DNA from: Cellulomonas shaoxiangyii
GTDB lineage: Bacteria > Actinomycetota > Actinomycetes > Actinomycetales > Cellulomonadaceae
Assembly: GCF_004798685.1 (NCBI RefSeq)
Contig: NZ_CP039291.1
Location: forward strand, 1,736,001 to 1,800,000
Reading direction: 5' to 3'
Length of the DNA stretch: 64,000 bases
Part shown: positions 40,418 through 49,073 of the stretch, in pieces
Position numbering within the stretch: position 1 is the first letter of the stretch
Layout of the letters: the number at the start of each line of letters is the position of its first letter
Position numbers and translations under genes: made by a program
The notes under the pieces: generated by a model
What the model saw: the letters and a program-made list of their open reading frames with translations, nothing else
The model's database searches: none
What the model was told of the DNA's origin: nothing

Positions 40418-42096
40418 GACGGCGTCCCGCGCGGCGCGAGGAAGCGGCCGATGACCGGGATCTCCGTGACGCCTTCCGCGCCGGCCACCGCCAGGGCCTG
40501 CGTCGCGACGTACTCGGCGGGGTCCAGGACCAGGTAGCGCGGCGTCCACGACGGGTCGAACTTCTCGTTGAACGCGCCGAGCGTCGCGGCCTGCGTGCCC
40601 TGGGACAGCCGGCGGAGCAGCTGGCGCGCGAGCTCGTCGAGGCGGGACCTGCCCTCGCCCTCGAGCACGTCCCGCAGCACCGCGAAGTTCAGGCCGAGCC
40701 CGCGGCAGCCGCGTCGGCGCAGCTCCTCGACGGTCGCGACGATCGTCTCCTCGACGAGCCCGTTCGGCGCGCCCTCGTCGGTGCGCCGGCGCATCACGTC
40801 GAGCGACCAGCCGTCGATGTCGCGGGCCGGCACCCACTGGCAGAACGCGTCCACGCGGCCGTCCGGTGCGCGCGTCACCGACAGGAGCAGGCCCGTGTCG
40901 AGGGGGTCGAACAGCCGGGACAGGGTCATCGAGAACCCGCGTTCCTGCTCGCCGCGGCGCGACTCGTCGCTCATCGCCGCGATGGCGTCGCGCAGGTCCG
41001 GCGCGAGGTCCACGGGGTCGTGGAACGTGGTGACGTAGCCCAGGCGCACGATGCGTCCGACGGACTGCCGCAGCGACTTGTGCGCCCGCCCGTGGAGGGT
41101 GAACGTCCGGCAGTCGACCGTGGCCTCGTCGCCGAGGTACAGGGGACGCAGGCCGCTCGCCTCGTACACCGGCAGCCAGTCCGCGGACGCCGCGACCACC
41201 GACACCGACCACCCCGCCTCCTGCGCGTGCTCGAGGAAGTCGGCCCACGCGCCGACCCGCTCGTCGGGCGGGCCGATCGGGTCGGGGGAGACGAGGCAGA
41301 CGCCCCCGCGCACGGCGTGCGCCACGACCGTGCGACCGCTGACGAACCAGTCCTTGTCGTCCCGCAGCGCGAAGTAGTCGAGCGTGCCGCCGCCCCACTG
41401 CTCCACCAGCGCACGCGCGCGCTCGCGCTCGGCGAGGTGCGCGCCGGCGCCGAGGGGCACCGGTCGACGCGGGGAGAGCAGCGACCAGAACAGCGTCACG
41501 AGGAACAGCACCGCGAGGCCGGTGACTAGCGGGTTCCCCACTCGCCCCCACGCCGTGCGGTCGGCCGCGTCCGCGCGCCCGGTGGCCGGCGCCCACGCCG
41601 ACGCCGCCACGGCCACCGCCGCCAGGACCACGGCGGCCGCGCTGACGAGCACCGCGAGGCGGACGGCACGCCGCGTCGGCAGGACGGGGAACGCCCGTCC
41701 GTGCGCGGCGAGCCAGAGCGCCCCCACCGCGACCACGACCGACTCGACGACGTGCAGGCCCTTGGTCAGGTGCAGGGCCGCGCTGACGCCCAGCACCGCG
41801 AGCGTGCCGCCCCAGGCGAGCCTGCTGCCCGTGCGCAGGCCCCGCGCCGTCAGGAGCAGCAGCGTCGAGACGAGGAGCAGGGCGGCCCGCGAGGTCACCG
41901 GCACCAGGCCGGGCAGCACCTCGCGCACGACGGGCAGCTCCTGCCACAGCGGCCGGACGAGGGCCGACAGCACGCCGAGCACCGCGAGCAGCAGCGCCGT
42001 CCGCGACGCGACCACGCGGACGCGCACGTCGGCGCGGTGCCGCGCCAGGGCGTCGGGTGCGGTGCGCGGGAGCAGCGCCCGCCGCGCATCTGCCAT
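40414..42096 (-). CDS. Phosphatidylglycerol lysyltransferase-like (DUF2156) membrane protein
   Basis: 560 aa from the ATG at 42096. About six N-terminal membrane segments (residues about 25-240) are followed by the LPG synthase catalytic domain: GGGTLDYFALRDDKDWFVSG, GVCLVSPDPIGPP, DEATVDCRTFTLHGRAHKSL, FCQWVPARDIDGWSLDVMRR, NGLVEETI and FNEKFDPSWTPRYLV. The family (MprF/LysX C-domain) transfers Lys or Ala from tRNA to phosphatidylglycerol and lowers surface charge. No lysyl-tRNA synthetase domain is attached. Confidence 0.88.
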   Translation of the reverse strand: MADARRALLPRTAPDALARHRADVRVRVVASRTALLLAVLGVLSALVRPLWQELPVVREVLPGLVPVTSRAALLLVSTLLLLTARGLRTGSRLAWGGTLAVLGVSAALHLTKGLHVVESVVVAVGALWLAAHGRAFPVLPTRRAVRLAVLVSAAAVVLAAVAVAASAWAPATGRADAADRTAWGRVGNPLVTGLAVLFLVTLFWSLLSPRRPVPLGAGAHLAERERARALVEQWGGGTLDYFALRDDKDWFVSGRTVVAHAVRGGVCLVSPDPIGPPDERVGAWADFLEHAQEAGWSVSVVAASADWLPVYEASGLRPLYLGDEATVDCRTFTLHGRAHKSLRQSVGRIVRLGYVTTFHDPVDLAPDLRDAIAAMSDESRRGEQERGFSMTLSRLFDPLDTGLLLSVTRAPDGRVDAFCQWVPARDIDGWSLDVMRRRTDEGAPNGLVEETIVATVEELRRRGCRGLGLNFAVLRDVLEGEGRSRLDELARQLLRRLSQGTQAATLGAFNEKFDPSWTPRYLVLDPAEYVATQALAVAGAEGVTEIPVIGRFLAPRGTPS

Positions 42097-42260
42097 CGTC
42101 CACGCCCCCCGACGCGGCACGCACCCTGCCGGCGCGCCGGACGCCACCGACGCTACAGCCGGCCCCCGTGCCGAGCCCGGCGAGCAACGGCGCGTCGTGC
42201 CGGGGGACCCGCACCGTGGAGCGCCCGGACCGACGCCGGGGCGCCACCTATGCTTTGGCG

Positions 42261-43283
42261 GTGTCCCCGACCGCTCGAGACGTGGCCGCCCTCGCGGGCG
42301 TCTCGGTGAAGACCGTCTCCCGGGTGGTGAACGGCGAGCCGCACACGCGGCCGGAGGTCGTGCAGCGGGTCACGGCCGCCATGGCCGAGCTCGGCTGGAC
42401 ACCCAGCGCCACGGCCCGCAGCCTGCGCACCCGCAGGACCGGGCTGGTCGGCATCGGCGTCGCCGAGCTGCGTCGGCCGTACCTGGCCACGCTCGTGGAG
42501 GCGCTCGTCGCGGAGGCGGACCAGCGCGGCATCCCCGTCGCGGTGGAGCCGACGCACGGCGACCCGGACCGCACGGCGGCGCTGTTCGCCGCCCGGGGGC
42601 GCGTGTTCGACGGGCTCCTGCACATCGGCCCGCTCGCCCCGGGTGTCGCCACGCAGGGCGCGCTGACGGACCGGCCGGCCGTCGTCATCCAGGGCGGCGC
42701 GGCCGTCCGTGACGTCGACCGCGTCGACGAGGACGTCGAGGCGGCGGTCTCCCTGGCGGCCCGGCACCTGGCCGTCATGGGCCGGGGACGGCCGGTGCTG
42801 CTCGGCGGCGACCGTGCGCGCCGCCCGGGCGAGGACCCCGTCGTGCCGTCGGCGGCCATGCGCGCCGCGCTGGCCGACGCGGGGCTCGACGCGTCCGACG
42901 TGCCGCTCGTCGCGATCGACGGCGTGGCGGACCGGCACGCCGGTGCCGACGCCGCCGGCCGCGCGGTCGTCGCGCACCCCGCGCTCGACGCGCTGCTGTG
43001 CGTGAACGACGAGGTCGCCCTGGGGGCGCTCGCCGCACTCAGCGCGCTCGGCGTCGACGTCCCGGGCCAGGTCGCGGTGATCGGGCACGACGACCTCGAC
43101 GACGGGCGCTTCTCGACGCCGTCCCTGACGACCATCGACCCGGGGCCGGCCCGGCTCGCGCGCGTGGCGCTCGAGCTGCTCGGCGAGCGGCTCGCCGGAC
43201 GGGGGCCGGAGCAGGCCCGCGCGGTCACGCTGCCCGTGCACCTCGTGCGGCGCGAGTCGACGCTCGGCGAGGTCGTGCCGTGA
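42261..43283 (+). CDS. LacI-family transcriptional regulator 1
   Basis: 340 aa from GTG 42261. N-terminal LacI HTH (TARDVAALAGVSVKTVSRVVNGE) then the hinge and a periplasmic-binding-like ligand domain ending LALLELLGERLAG-type blocks (VGIGV, DALLCVNDEVALGALAAL, VAVIGHDDLDDGRFSTPSLTTI). Its stop overlaps the start of a second LacI gene. Both precede the sugar operon, so they probably respond to its substrate. Confidence 0.93.
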   Translation: MSPTARDVAALAGVSVKTVSRVVNGEPHTRPEVVQRVTAAMAELGWTPSATARSLRTRRTGLVGIGVAELRRPYLATLVEALVAEADQRGIPVAVEPTHGDPDRTAALFAARGRVFDGLLHIGPLAPGVATQGALTDRPAVVIQGGAAVRDVDRVDEDVEAAVSLAARHLAVMGRGRPVLLGGDRARRPGEDPVVPSAAMRAALADAGLDASDVPLVAIDGVADRHAGADAAGRAVVAHPALDALLCVNDEVALGALAALSALGVDVPGQVAVIGHDDLDDGRFSTPSLTTIDPGPARLARVALELLGERLAGRGPEQARAVTLPVHLVRRESTLGEVVP

Positions 43284-44287
43284 GGCGCCCGACCCTGGCC
43301 GACGTCGCGGCGGTGGCCGGGGTCTCGGCCAAGACGGTCTCGAACGTGCTCCTCGGCCGCGACGGCGTGTCCGAGGCGACCCGCCAGGCGGTGCTGGCCG
43401 CCGTCGCGGAGGGCGGCTACGAGGTCAACCTGGCCGGCCGCGGCCTGGCGTCCGGTCGCACGGGACGCGTGGCGGTCGTCGTGCCGAACGTCTACCAGCC
43501 GTACTTCGCCGAGATCGCCGAGCGGCTCATCCTCGCGCTCGAGCAGCACGGGTTCACCACGATGCTGCGCATCGGGCACGACGAGGCGGCGGAGCGCGAG
43601 GCCGTGCTCGGCAGCCGGACCCGCGACGTCGACGGCGTGATCTTCTGCCCGCACTTCGTCATCCAGCCCGGCGACACCGCGACGCCCCAGCGTCCGGTCG
43701 TCCAGCTCGGCGGCGGAGCCACGTCCCGCTGGGACTGCGTCGTCATGGGGGAGCGCGAGGGCGCGGAGGCGATCACCCGGCACCTCCTGGAGACCGGGCG
43801 CCGACGCATCGCGCTGGTCTGGAACGCCGGGCACGGCGGCGCGCCGAGGGACGACCGGTTCGCCGGCCACCTCGCCGCGCTGGCGGCGTACGGCGTGCCG
43901 CACGACCCGTCGCTCCTCGTCTCCGGGTCGGACTGGGACCGGCGTGCGTCGGGGTACGAGGCGATGGTGGCGCTGCTGCGGTCGGGGGCGTCGTTCGACG
44001 CCGCGATGTGCGTGAACGACGCCATCGCGGCCGGTGCGCTGCGCGCGCTGCGGCGCACCGGCGTCCGGGTGCCGCAGGACGTCGCGGTGACCGGCTTCGA
44101 CAACACCGACGAGGGCGAGTTCACCGTGCCGGCGCTGTCGTCGGTCAGCCCGCAGCAGGAGCAGATGGTGGCGAGCGCCGTCGGCATGCTGCTCGAGCGC
44201 ATGGCGGGCCACACCGGCCCTGCCCGCGAGGTCCGCACCGGCGCGGACCTCGTCGTGCGCGCCTCCTCGGCGCCGCGCCGACCGTAG
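43280..44287 (+). CDS. LacI-family transcriptional regulator 2
   Basis: 335 aa from the GTG that overlaps the previous TGA (GTGA). HTH: TLADVAAVAGVSAKTVSNVLLGRDGVS. Ligand domain: VAVVVPNVYQPYFAEIAERL, DGVIFCPHFV, CVNDAIAAGALRAL, VAVTGFDNTDEGEFTVPALSSV. The second of two co-translated LacI proteins; they differ enough in ligand domain to sense different sugars or form heteromers (inference). Confidence 0.93.
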   Translation: MRRPTLADVAAVAGVSAKTVSNVLLGRDGVSEATRQAVLAAVAEGGYEVNLAGRGLASGRTGRVAVVVPNVYQPYFAEIAERLILALEQHGFTTMLRIGHDEAAEREAVLGSRTRDVDGVIFCPHFVIQPGDTATPQRPVVQLGGGATSRWDCVVMGEREGAEAITRHLLETGRRRIALVWNAGHGGAPRDDRFAGHLAALAAYGVPHDPSLLVSGSDWDRRASGYEAMVALLRSGASFDAAMCVNDAIAAGALRALRRTGVRVPQDVAVTGFDNTDEGEFTVPALSSVSPQQEQMVASAVGMLLERMAGHTGPAREVRTGADLVVRASSAPRRP

Positions 44288-44630
44288 CGGCCCGCGCGCA
44301 CGCCGCTACGCCGCGGCGGGCGGTGCCCCGACGGTGCGGTGCCACCGCATCCGGTTCCGGGTCCGGGGTCCGGTTCGCCCACCCCGCACCGTCGGCGGAG
44401 CGCCGGTCGCGACGCGCGCTTGTCTCGTAGTTGACAACGCTGAACCACGCACGCCACGATCGCCCTGCACGTCCGCGGGCCACGGCTCGCACCGCAGCAC
44501 CTGCAGCCCCGCTCCCACCGGCACCACGCCGCCCGAGCCGCACCGGCACCGTCGCCGGCTGTGGCGGGCGTGGCCGCCGCCGACGGGTCGCCGCAGCCGC
44601 ATCGCCCGGCTCGTCTCAAGGAGGAGACCC
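44288..44630 (+). promoter_or_regulatory. 343-bp regulatory region before the sugar operon
   Basis: No gene seen. TTGACA (44431-44436) with CACGAT 18 bp on (44455-44460) is a plausible sigma70-like promoter for the solute-binding protein gene. A TTGTC / GACAA inverted repeat (44421-44425 / 44433-44437) overlaps the -35 and could be a repressor site. GGAGGAG precedes the ATG at 44631. Confidence 0.5.
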
Positions 44631-46286
44631 ATGGCCCGCAGCACCCGTCCCCGCTGGTCCCGGTCGCCGGGCCAGGCGCCCGGCCGCCGAGCGTTCACGT
44701 CGACCACGGCGGTCGTCGCCGCCTCCACCCTGCTCCTCGCGGGGTGCACGGGCGGCGGGGACGACTCCGCCGACGGGTCGGGAGACAGCTCCGGTGGCGG
44801 AGAGCTCACCATCCTCGTCGTCAAGCACCCGCTGACCCGCGCCATGGAGGACATGGCCTGGGTCGCCGAGCTCGAGAAGGCCGCCGACGTCTCGATCACC
44901 TGGGAGGAGGTCAGCGCCGACTGGGACCAGAAGAAGTCGACGATGCTCGCCGCGGGCGACACCCCCGACCTCATCATCGGCGGCAACGCCATCACGGACT
45001 CCGACCTCGCGACCTTCCGCTCGCTGTTCGAGGACCTCAGCGACGACATGGACGCCCTGCCGAACGTGCAGGCCATGTTCGAGGAGGTCGACGGCGTCAA
45101 GGAGATGGCCACGCAGGCCGACGGCTCGGTCTACGCCCTGCCGAGCTGGAAGGAGTTCTGGCCGCAGGCGATCACCCGGCAGTACATCAACCAGCAGTGG
45201 CTGGACAACCTCGGCCTCGCCACGCCCACCACCTGGGACGAGCTCTACGACGTGCTGCTCGCGTTCAAGGAGCAGGACGCCAACGGCAACGGCGACCCGG
45301 CGGACGAGATCCCGATGGACTGGTCGCCGGTGACGACGACCGGCTACGGGTACTTCCAGCCCACCGCGCTGCTCGGGAGCCTGGGCCTGCCCATCACGGG
45401 TGGTGGCGGCACGGGGTACTTCGTCGAGGACGGGCAGGTGGGCAACTTCCTCGCCGACGAGCGCTGGAAGGAGGTGCTGACGTTCCTCAACCGCGCCTAC
45501 GCGGCCGGGCTCGTGAACACGAACGTCATCACGCAGGACTACTCGGCCTACCAGTCGATCGGGCGCGGCTCGGGCGACACGGCCGCGGTCGGCTTCAGCT
45601 GGGGCTGGACGGCCTCCGACCGCTTCGGTGCCCAGCTCGCGCCCCAGTACGCGTCCATGGCGCCGCTGCCGGCCGAGGCCGGCCAGTCCGAGCCCGTGAC
45701 CTGGAGCTACGACTTCGAGAACCTGACCCCGAACCACGTCGTCGTGTCGGCGCAGACCGACGCGAAGGACGCGGCGCTGCGGGTCGTGAACGAGTTCTAC
45801 GGCCAGGACATGTCGATGCAGGTGCTGTTCGGCGACTTCGGCACGAACGTCGAGAAGGCCGGCGACGACGCGTACGAGGTGCTGCCGCCCGCGGACGGCA
45901 CGAGCGACCCGTCGACCTGGAAGTGGACGTCGACGCTGGCCGACGGCGGCCCCCTCTGGATCCGCTCGGGCATGGACGTGACGCTGCCCACCGACCTCGC
46001 CGAGGCCGTCGAGCAGAGCGCGCCCCTCGCGGACGCCGTCGCGAACGTCGACGCCGACGAGGACGTCCTGCCGCCCTACCTCAAGATGTCGACCGAGGAC
46101 CTGAGCACGATCGCGCTCAACAACTCCACGATCCTCAACATCAGCCAGACGAAGTTCGCCGAGTTCGTCACCTCCGGCGGGATCGAGGCCGGCTGGGACG
46201 ACTACGTGGCCCAGCTCGAGGCGTCCGGGCTGGAGCAGAACGTCGAGCTGTACCAGAAGTACTACGACGAGGCCGGCCAGGGCTGA
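44631..46286 (+). CDS. ABC transporter extracellular solute-binding lipoprotein
   Basis: 551 aa. Signal peptide with lipobox LLAGC (Cys39 as lipid anchor); a twin-Arg RRAFT in front of the hydrophobic stretch may mean Tat export. A Gly/Asp/Ser linker follows. The long family 1 binding domain (LTILVVKHPLTRAMEDMAW, TPDLIIGGNA, DELYDVLLAFKEQDANGNGDPADEIPM in part) resembles LplA/YtcQ proteins for complex carbohydrates. Pairs with the two permeases downstream. Confidence 0.92.
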   Translation: MARSTRPRWSRSPGQAPGRRAFTSTTAVVAASTLLLAGCTGGGDDSADGSGDSSGGGELTILVVKHPLTRAMEDMAWVAELEKAADVSITWEEVSADWDQKKSTMLAAGDTPDLIIGGNAITDSDLATFRSLFEDLSDDMDALPNVQAMFEEVDGVKEMATQADGSVYALPSWKEFWPQAITRQYINQQWLDNLGLATPTTWDELYDVLLAFKEQDANGNGDPADEIPMDWSPVTTTGYGYFQPTALLGSLGLPITGGGGTGYFVEDGQVGNFLADERWKEVLTFLNRAYAAGLVNTNVITQDYSAYQSIGRGSGDTAAVGFSWGWTASDRFGAQLAPQYASMAPLPAEAGQSEPVTWSYDFENLTPNHVVVSAQTDAKDAALRVVNEFYGQDMSMQVLFGDFGTNVEKAGDDAYEVLPPADGTSDPSTWKWTSTLADGGPLWIRSGMDVTLPTDLAEAVEQSAPLADAVANVDADEDVLPPYLKMSTEDLSTIALNNSTILNISQTKFAEFVTSGGIEAGWDDYVAQLEASGLEQNVELYQKYYDEAGQG

Positions 46287-46297
46287 CCCACGACCCC

Positions 46298-46332
46298 GGC
46301 GTGGTGGCGGGCGACCCGCCCGCCACCACGCC
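46298..46332 (+). terminator. Hairpin between binding-protein and permease genes
   Basis: Perfect 15-bp inverted repeat (46298-46312 / 46318-46332) with a 5-nt loop, 12 bp after the binding-protein stop and inside the operon. Position fits a partial terminator or 3' stabiliser that gives more binding protein than permease. Confidence 0.65.
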
Positions 46333-46391
46333 GCGCCCGGCAGGTCCGCAGATCCGCGACGGAGCGGATCGCAACAGGAGGTGGTGGTGTC

Positions 46392-47375
46392 GTGGCGGTG
46401 ACCCTCGACGAGACAGCGGCGAGCGTGCCGGGGTCGACGCCGGTCCGTGCGCTGGTGCGCGGCCGTCGGCGCAGGACGCTCACGGGGCACCTGCGCAGCA
46501 CGTGGCAGCTGTGGCTCATGCTGACGCCGGCCGTCGTCGTGACGGCCGTGTTCGCGTACTTCCCGATGTACGGGATCCAGCTCGCGTTCCGGGAGTTCGA
46601 CTTCGCCGCCGGCCTCACGGGCGGCAAGTGGGTCGGCTTCAAGTACTTCACGCAGTTCTTCGAGAGCCCGCTCTTCTGGGACCTGATCCGCAACACGGTG
46701 ATGATCAGCTTCACCACGCTGCTCGTCGGGTTCGTCGCGCCGATCGTGCTCGCGCTCACGGTGAACCAGATCGTGGGCCCGCGGCGCAAGCGGTTCACGC
46801 AGACCGCGACCTACCTGCCGCACTTCATCTCGATCGTCGTGGTGGTCGGCATGCTGCAGGTCTTCCTGTCGCCCACGTCCGGCGTCATCCCGAACTTCCT
46901 GGGCCTCTTCGGCGTCGCCGAGCAGAACTACCTCGGGGACCCGGGATCGTTCGTGCCCGTGTACGTGATCTCTGAGGTCTGGCAGCACTGCGGGTGGAAC
47001 AGCATCATCTACCTCGCGGCGCTGTCGAGCATCGACACCCACCTGTACGAGGCCGCGCGCGTGGACGGCGCGAGCCGCCCGCAGATCATCCGGCACATCG
47101 ACCTGCCGGCCCTCGTCCCGACGATGGTCGTGCTGTTCATCCTGAACATGGGCGGTGTCCTGAACGCGGGCTTCGAGAAGATCTTCCTGATGCAGAACCC
47201 GCTCAACCTGCCGGTCTCCGAGGTCATCTCCACCTACGTGTACAAGATCGGCATCCTGCAGAGCCAGTTCAGCTATTCCACTGCCATCGGCCTGTTCAAC
47301 ACGGTCATCAACTTCGCCTTCCTGGTGCTGACGAACCAGCTCGCCAAGAAGTTCGCGAACACGAGCCTGTGGTGA
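46392..47375 (+). CDS. ABC sugar permease, LplB/YteP type
   Basis: 327 aa from GTG 46392. About six membrane segments starting LWLMLTPAVVVTAVFAYFPMYGIQLAFREF. The EAA loop for ATPase contact is YEAARVDGASRPQIIRHIDLP. With the next gene it forms the permease heterodimer of a carbohydrate ABC importer. AGGAGG lies about 12 bp upstream (ACAGGAGGTGG). Confidence 0.93.
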   Translation: MAVTLDETAASVPGSTPVRALVRGRRRRTLTGHLRSTWQLWLMLTPAVVVTAVFAYFPMYGIQLAFREFDFAAGLTGGKWVGFKYFTQFFESPLFWDLIRNTVMISFTTLLVGFVAPIVLALTVNQIVGPRRKRFTQTATYLPHFISIVVVVGMLQVFLSPTSGVIPNFLGLFGVAEQNYLGDPGSFVPVYVISEVWQHCGWNSIIYLAALSSIDTHLYEAARVDGASRPQIIRHIDLPALVPTMVVLFILNMGGVLNAGFEKIFLMQNPLNLPVSEVISTYVYKIGILQSQFSYSTAIGLFNTVINFAFLVLTNQLAKKFANTSLW

Positions 47376-47401
47376 CCGTGCGGACAACCGGGAGGACGAC
47401 C

Positions 47402-48310
47402 ATGAGGACCATGTCCCTGCGTCGCAGGACACCGGGCGACCTGCTGTTCTCGATCGCCCTCGGCACGGTGGTCGTGCTGATCCTGTTCGCGACGATCTAC
47501 CCGATCTACTTCGTGACCATCGCGTCGGTGAGCGACCCGACGATGGTCGCCACCGGAAAGGTGTGGCTGTTCCCGCAGGGCTTCAGCACCTTCGGTTACG
47601 AGCAGATCCTCGCCGACGAGCGCATCTGGACCGGGTACAGGAACACGCTGCTGTACACGGTGGTCGGCACCGCCGTGAACCTGGTGGTGACGCTGCCGGC
47701 GGCGTACGCCCTCTCGCGCCGGGAGTTCGCGCCCCGCAGGCCGCTGATGCTCTTCTTCGCGTTCACGATGTTCTTCAGCGGCGGCCTGATCCCCACGTAC
47801 CTGCTGTACCGGGACCTGAACCTGCTGGACAACTGGCTGGTGTTCGTCATCCCGTCGGCGCTGAACGTCTACAACCTCATCATCGCCCGGGCCTTCTTCG
47901 AGAACTCGCTGCCCGAGGAGCTGTTCGAGGCCGCGACGCTCGACGGCGTGGGGTACCTGAGGTTCTTCGTGTCCATGGCGCTGCCCCTGTCCAAGGCCAT
48001 CATCGCGGTGATCGGCCTGTACTACCTGGTGCAGCACTGGAACGACTTCTTCACCGGCCTGATCTTCGTCCGGGACTACGACAAGCAGCCGCTGCAGATC
48101 GTCCTGCGCGACATCCTGCTGTCCAACCAGGCGTTCGCCGGCGGCGCAGGGGGAGCCGGCGGCTCGGGCGGCGGGGCCTACGCGCAGCAGTTCGCTGACC
48201 AGATCAAGTACGGCGTCATCATCGTCTCCACGCTCCCCGTGCTGCTGGTCTACCCCTTCATCCAGAAGTACTTCGAGAAGGGCGTCATGGTCGGGTCGGT
48301 GAAGGGCTGA
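47402..48310 (+). CDS. ABC sugar permease, YtcP type
   Basis: 302 aa; GGGAGGACGACC precedes the ATG. Six segments; opening GDLLFSIALGTVVVLILFATIYPIYFV. EAA loop: FEAATLDGVGYLRFFVSMALP. A Gly/Ala-rich insert (GGAGGAGGSGGGAYAQQ) lies before the last segment. Ends EKGVMVGSVKG, as in the YtcP/LplC group. Its TGA overlaps the start of the YesL-like gene. Confidence 0.93.
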   Translation: MRTMSLRRRTPGDLLFSIALGTVVVLILFATIYPIYFVTIASVSDPTMVATGKVWLFPQGFSTFGYEQILADERIWTGYRNTLLYTVVGTAVNLVVTLPAAYALSRREFAPRRPLMLFFAFTMFFSGGLIPTYLLYRDLNLLDNWLVFVIPSALNVYNLIIARAFFENSLPEELFEAATLDGVGYLRFFVSMALPLSKAIIAVIGLYYLVQHWNDFFTGLIFVRDYDKQPLQIVLRDILLSNQAFAGGAGGAGGSGGGAYAQQFADQIKYGVIIVSTLPVLLVYPFIQKYFEKGVMVGSVKG

Positions 48311-48990
48311 TGGGACGCCTGGTCGGCTGGCACGCGCGCGCCGGCGAGCTCGGGGTCCGTCTGCTCGTGCTGCACCTGCTGTGGATCGCGTGGACGCTGC
48401 GCGGCGGGGTGGTGCTCGGCGTGTTCCCGGCCTCGGCGGCCGTGCACGCCGTGGTCCGGCGCGACGCGGTGCACGGCGTCGGCGACCGCGGCCACCGCGC
48501 CGTCCGGGCCGAGTTCCGTGCCGCCTGGCACGCGGAGCTCGTCCCCGCGAACGTGCTCGGGTACACCGTCGGCGCCCTGTGGGCGGTGCTCCTGCTCGAC
48601 CGGCGGGTGCTCGGGGTCGTCGACCTCGGGCTCGCCGGCCCGGTGCTGGCGGGCCTGCTCACGCTGCTGACCGTGGTCGCGTTCGTCATGACGGCCGCGC
48701 TGCCGGTGCTCGCGTCGCACTTCGCCGAGGGGCCCGTCCGGCTGCTGCGCCGCGCCGCGGTGCTCGTCGTCGCACGGCCCTGGCAGGCGCTGGCGAACGC
48801 CGTGGTGGTCGGGGTGGTGCTGTCCGTCTACTACGTCGTGCCCGGTCTGGTGCCGGTGTTCGGCCTCGCGCTGCCCGCCTGGCTGTCCTTCGCCACGCTG
48901 TGGGGGAGCGGGCTGCTCCCGGCACCGGCACCTGTGCCGGCGCGTGCAGCCGACCCCGCCCTCGTCGGCGCGGCGCCCGTCCCCGCCTGA
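48310..48990 (+). CDS. YesL-like DUF624 membrane protein
   Basis: 226 aa. Five or so hydrophobic segments; the early block WIAWTLRGGVVLGVFPASAAVHAVVRR matches the DUF624/YesL pattern. Family members sit inside carbohydrate ABC operons (for example rhamnogalacturonan uptake), possibly as assembly or accessory factors. It overlaps the permease stop by one base, so it is part of the operon. Confidence 0.85.
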   Translation: MGRLVGWHARAGELGVRLLVLHLLWIAWTLRGGVVLGVFPASAAVHAVVRRDAVHGVGDRGHRAVRAEFRAAWHAELVPANVLGYTVGALWAVLLLDRRVLGVVDLGLAGPVLAGLLTLLTVVAFVMTAALPVLASHFAEGPVRLLRRAAVLVVARPWQALANAVVVGVVLSVYYVVPGLVPVFGLALPAWLSFATLWGSGLLPAPAPVPARAADPALVGAAPVPA

Positions 48991-49073
48991 GGCGCGGCCC
49001 CGCCGCCCCGCCCGACGACCTCACTCATCAACCACCGCGCCGGACCGCCCGCGCGTGGGAAGGACGCAGAACC

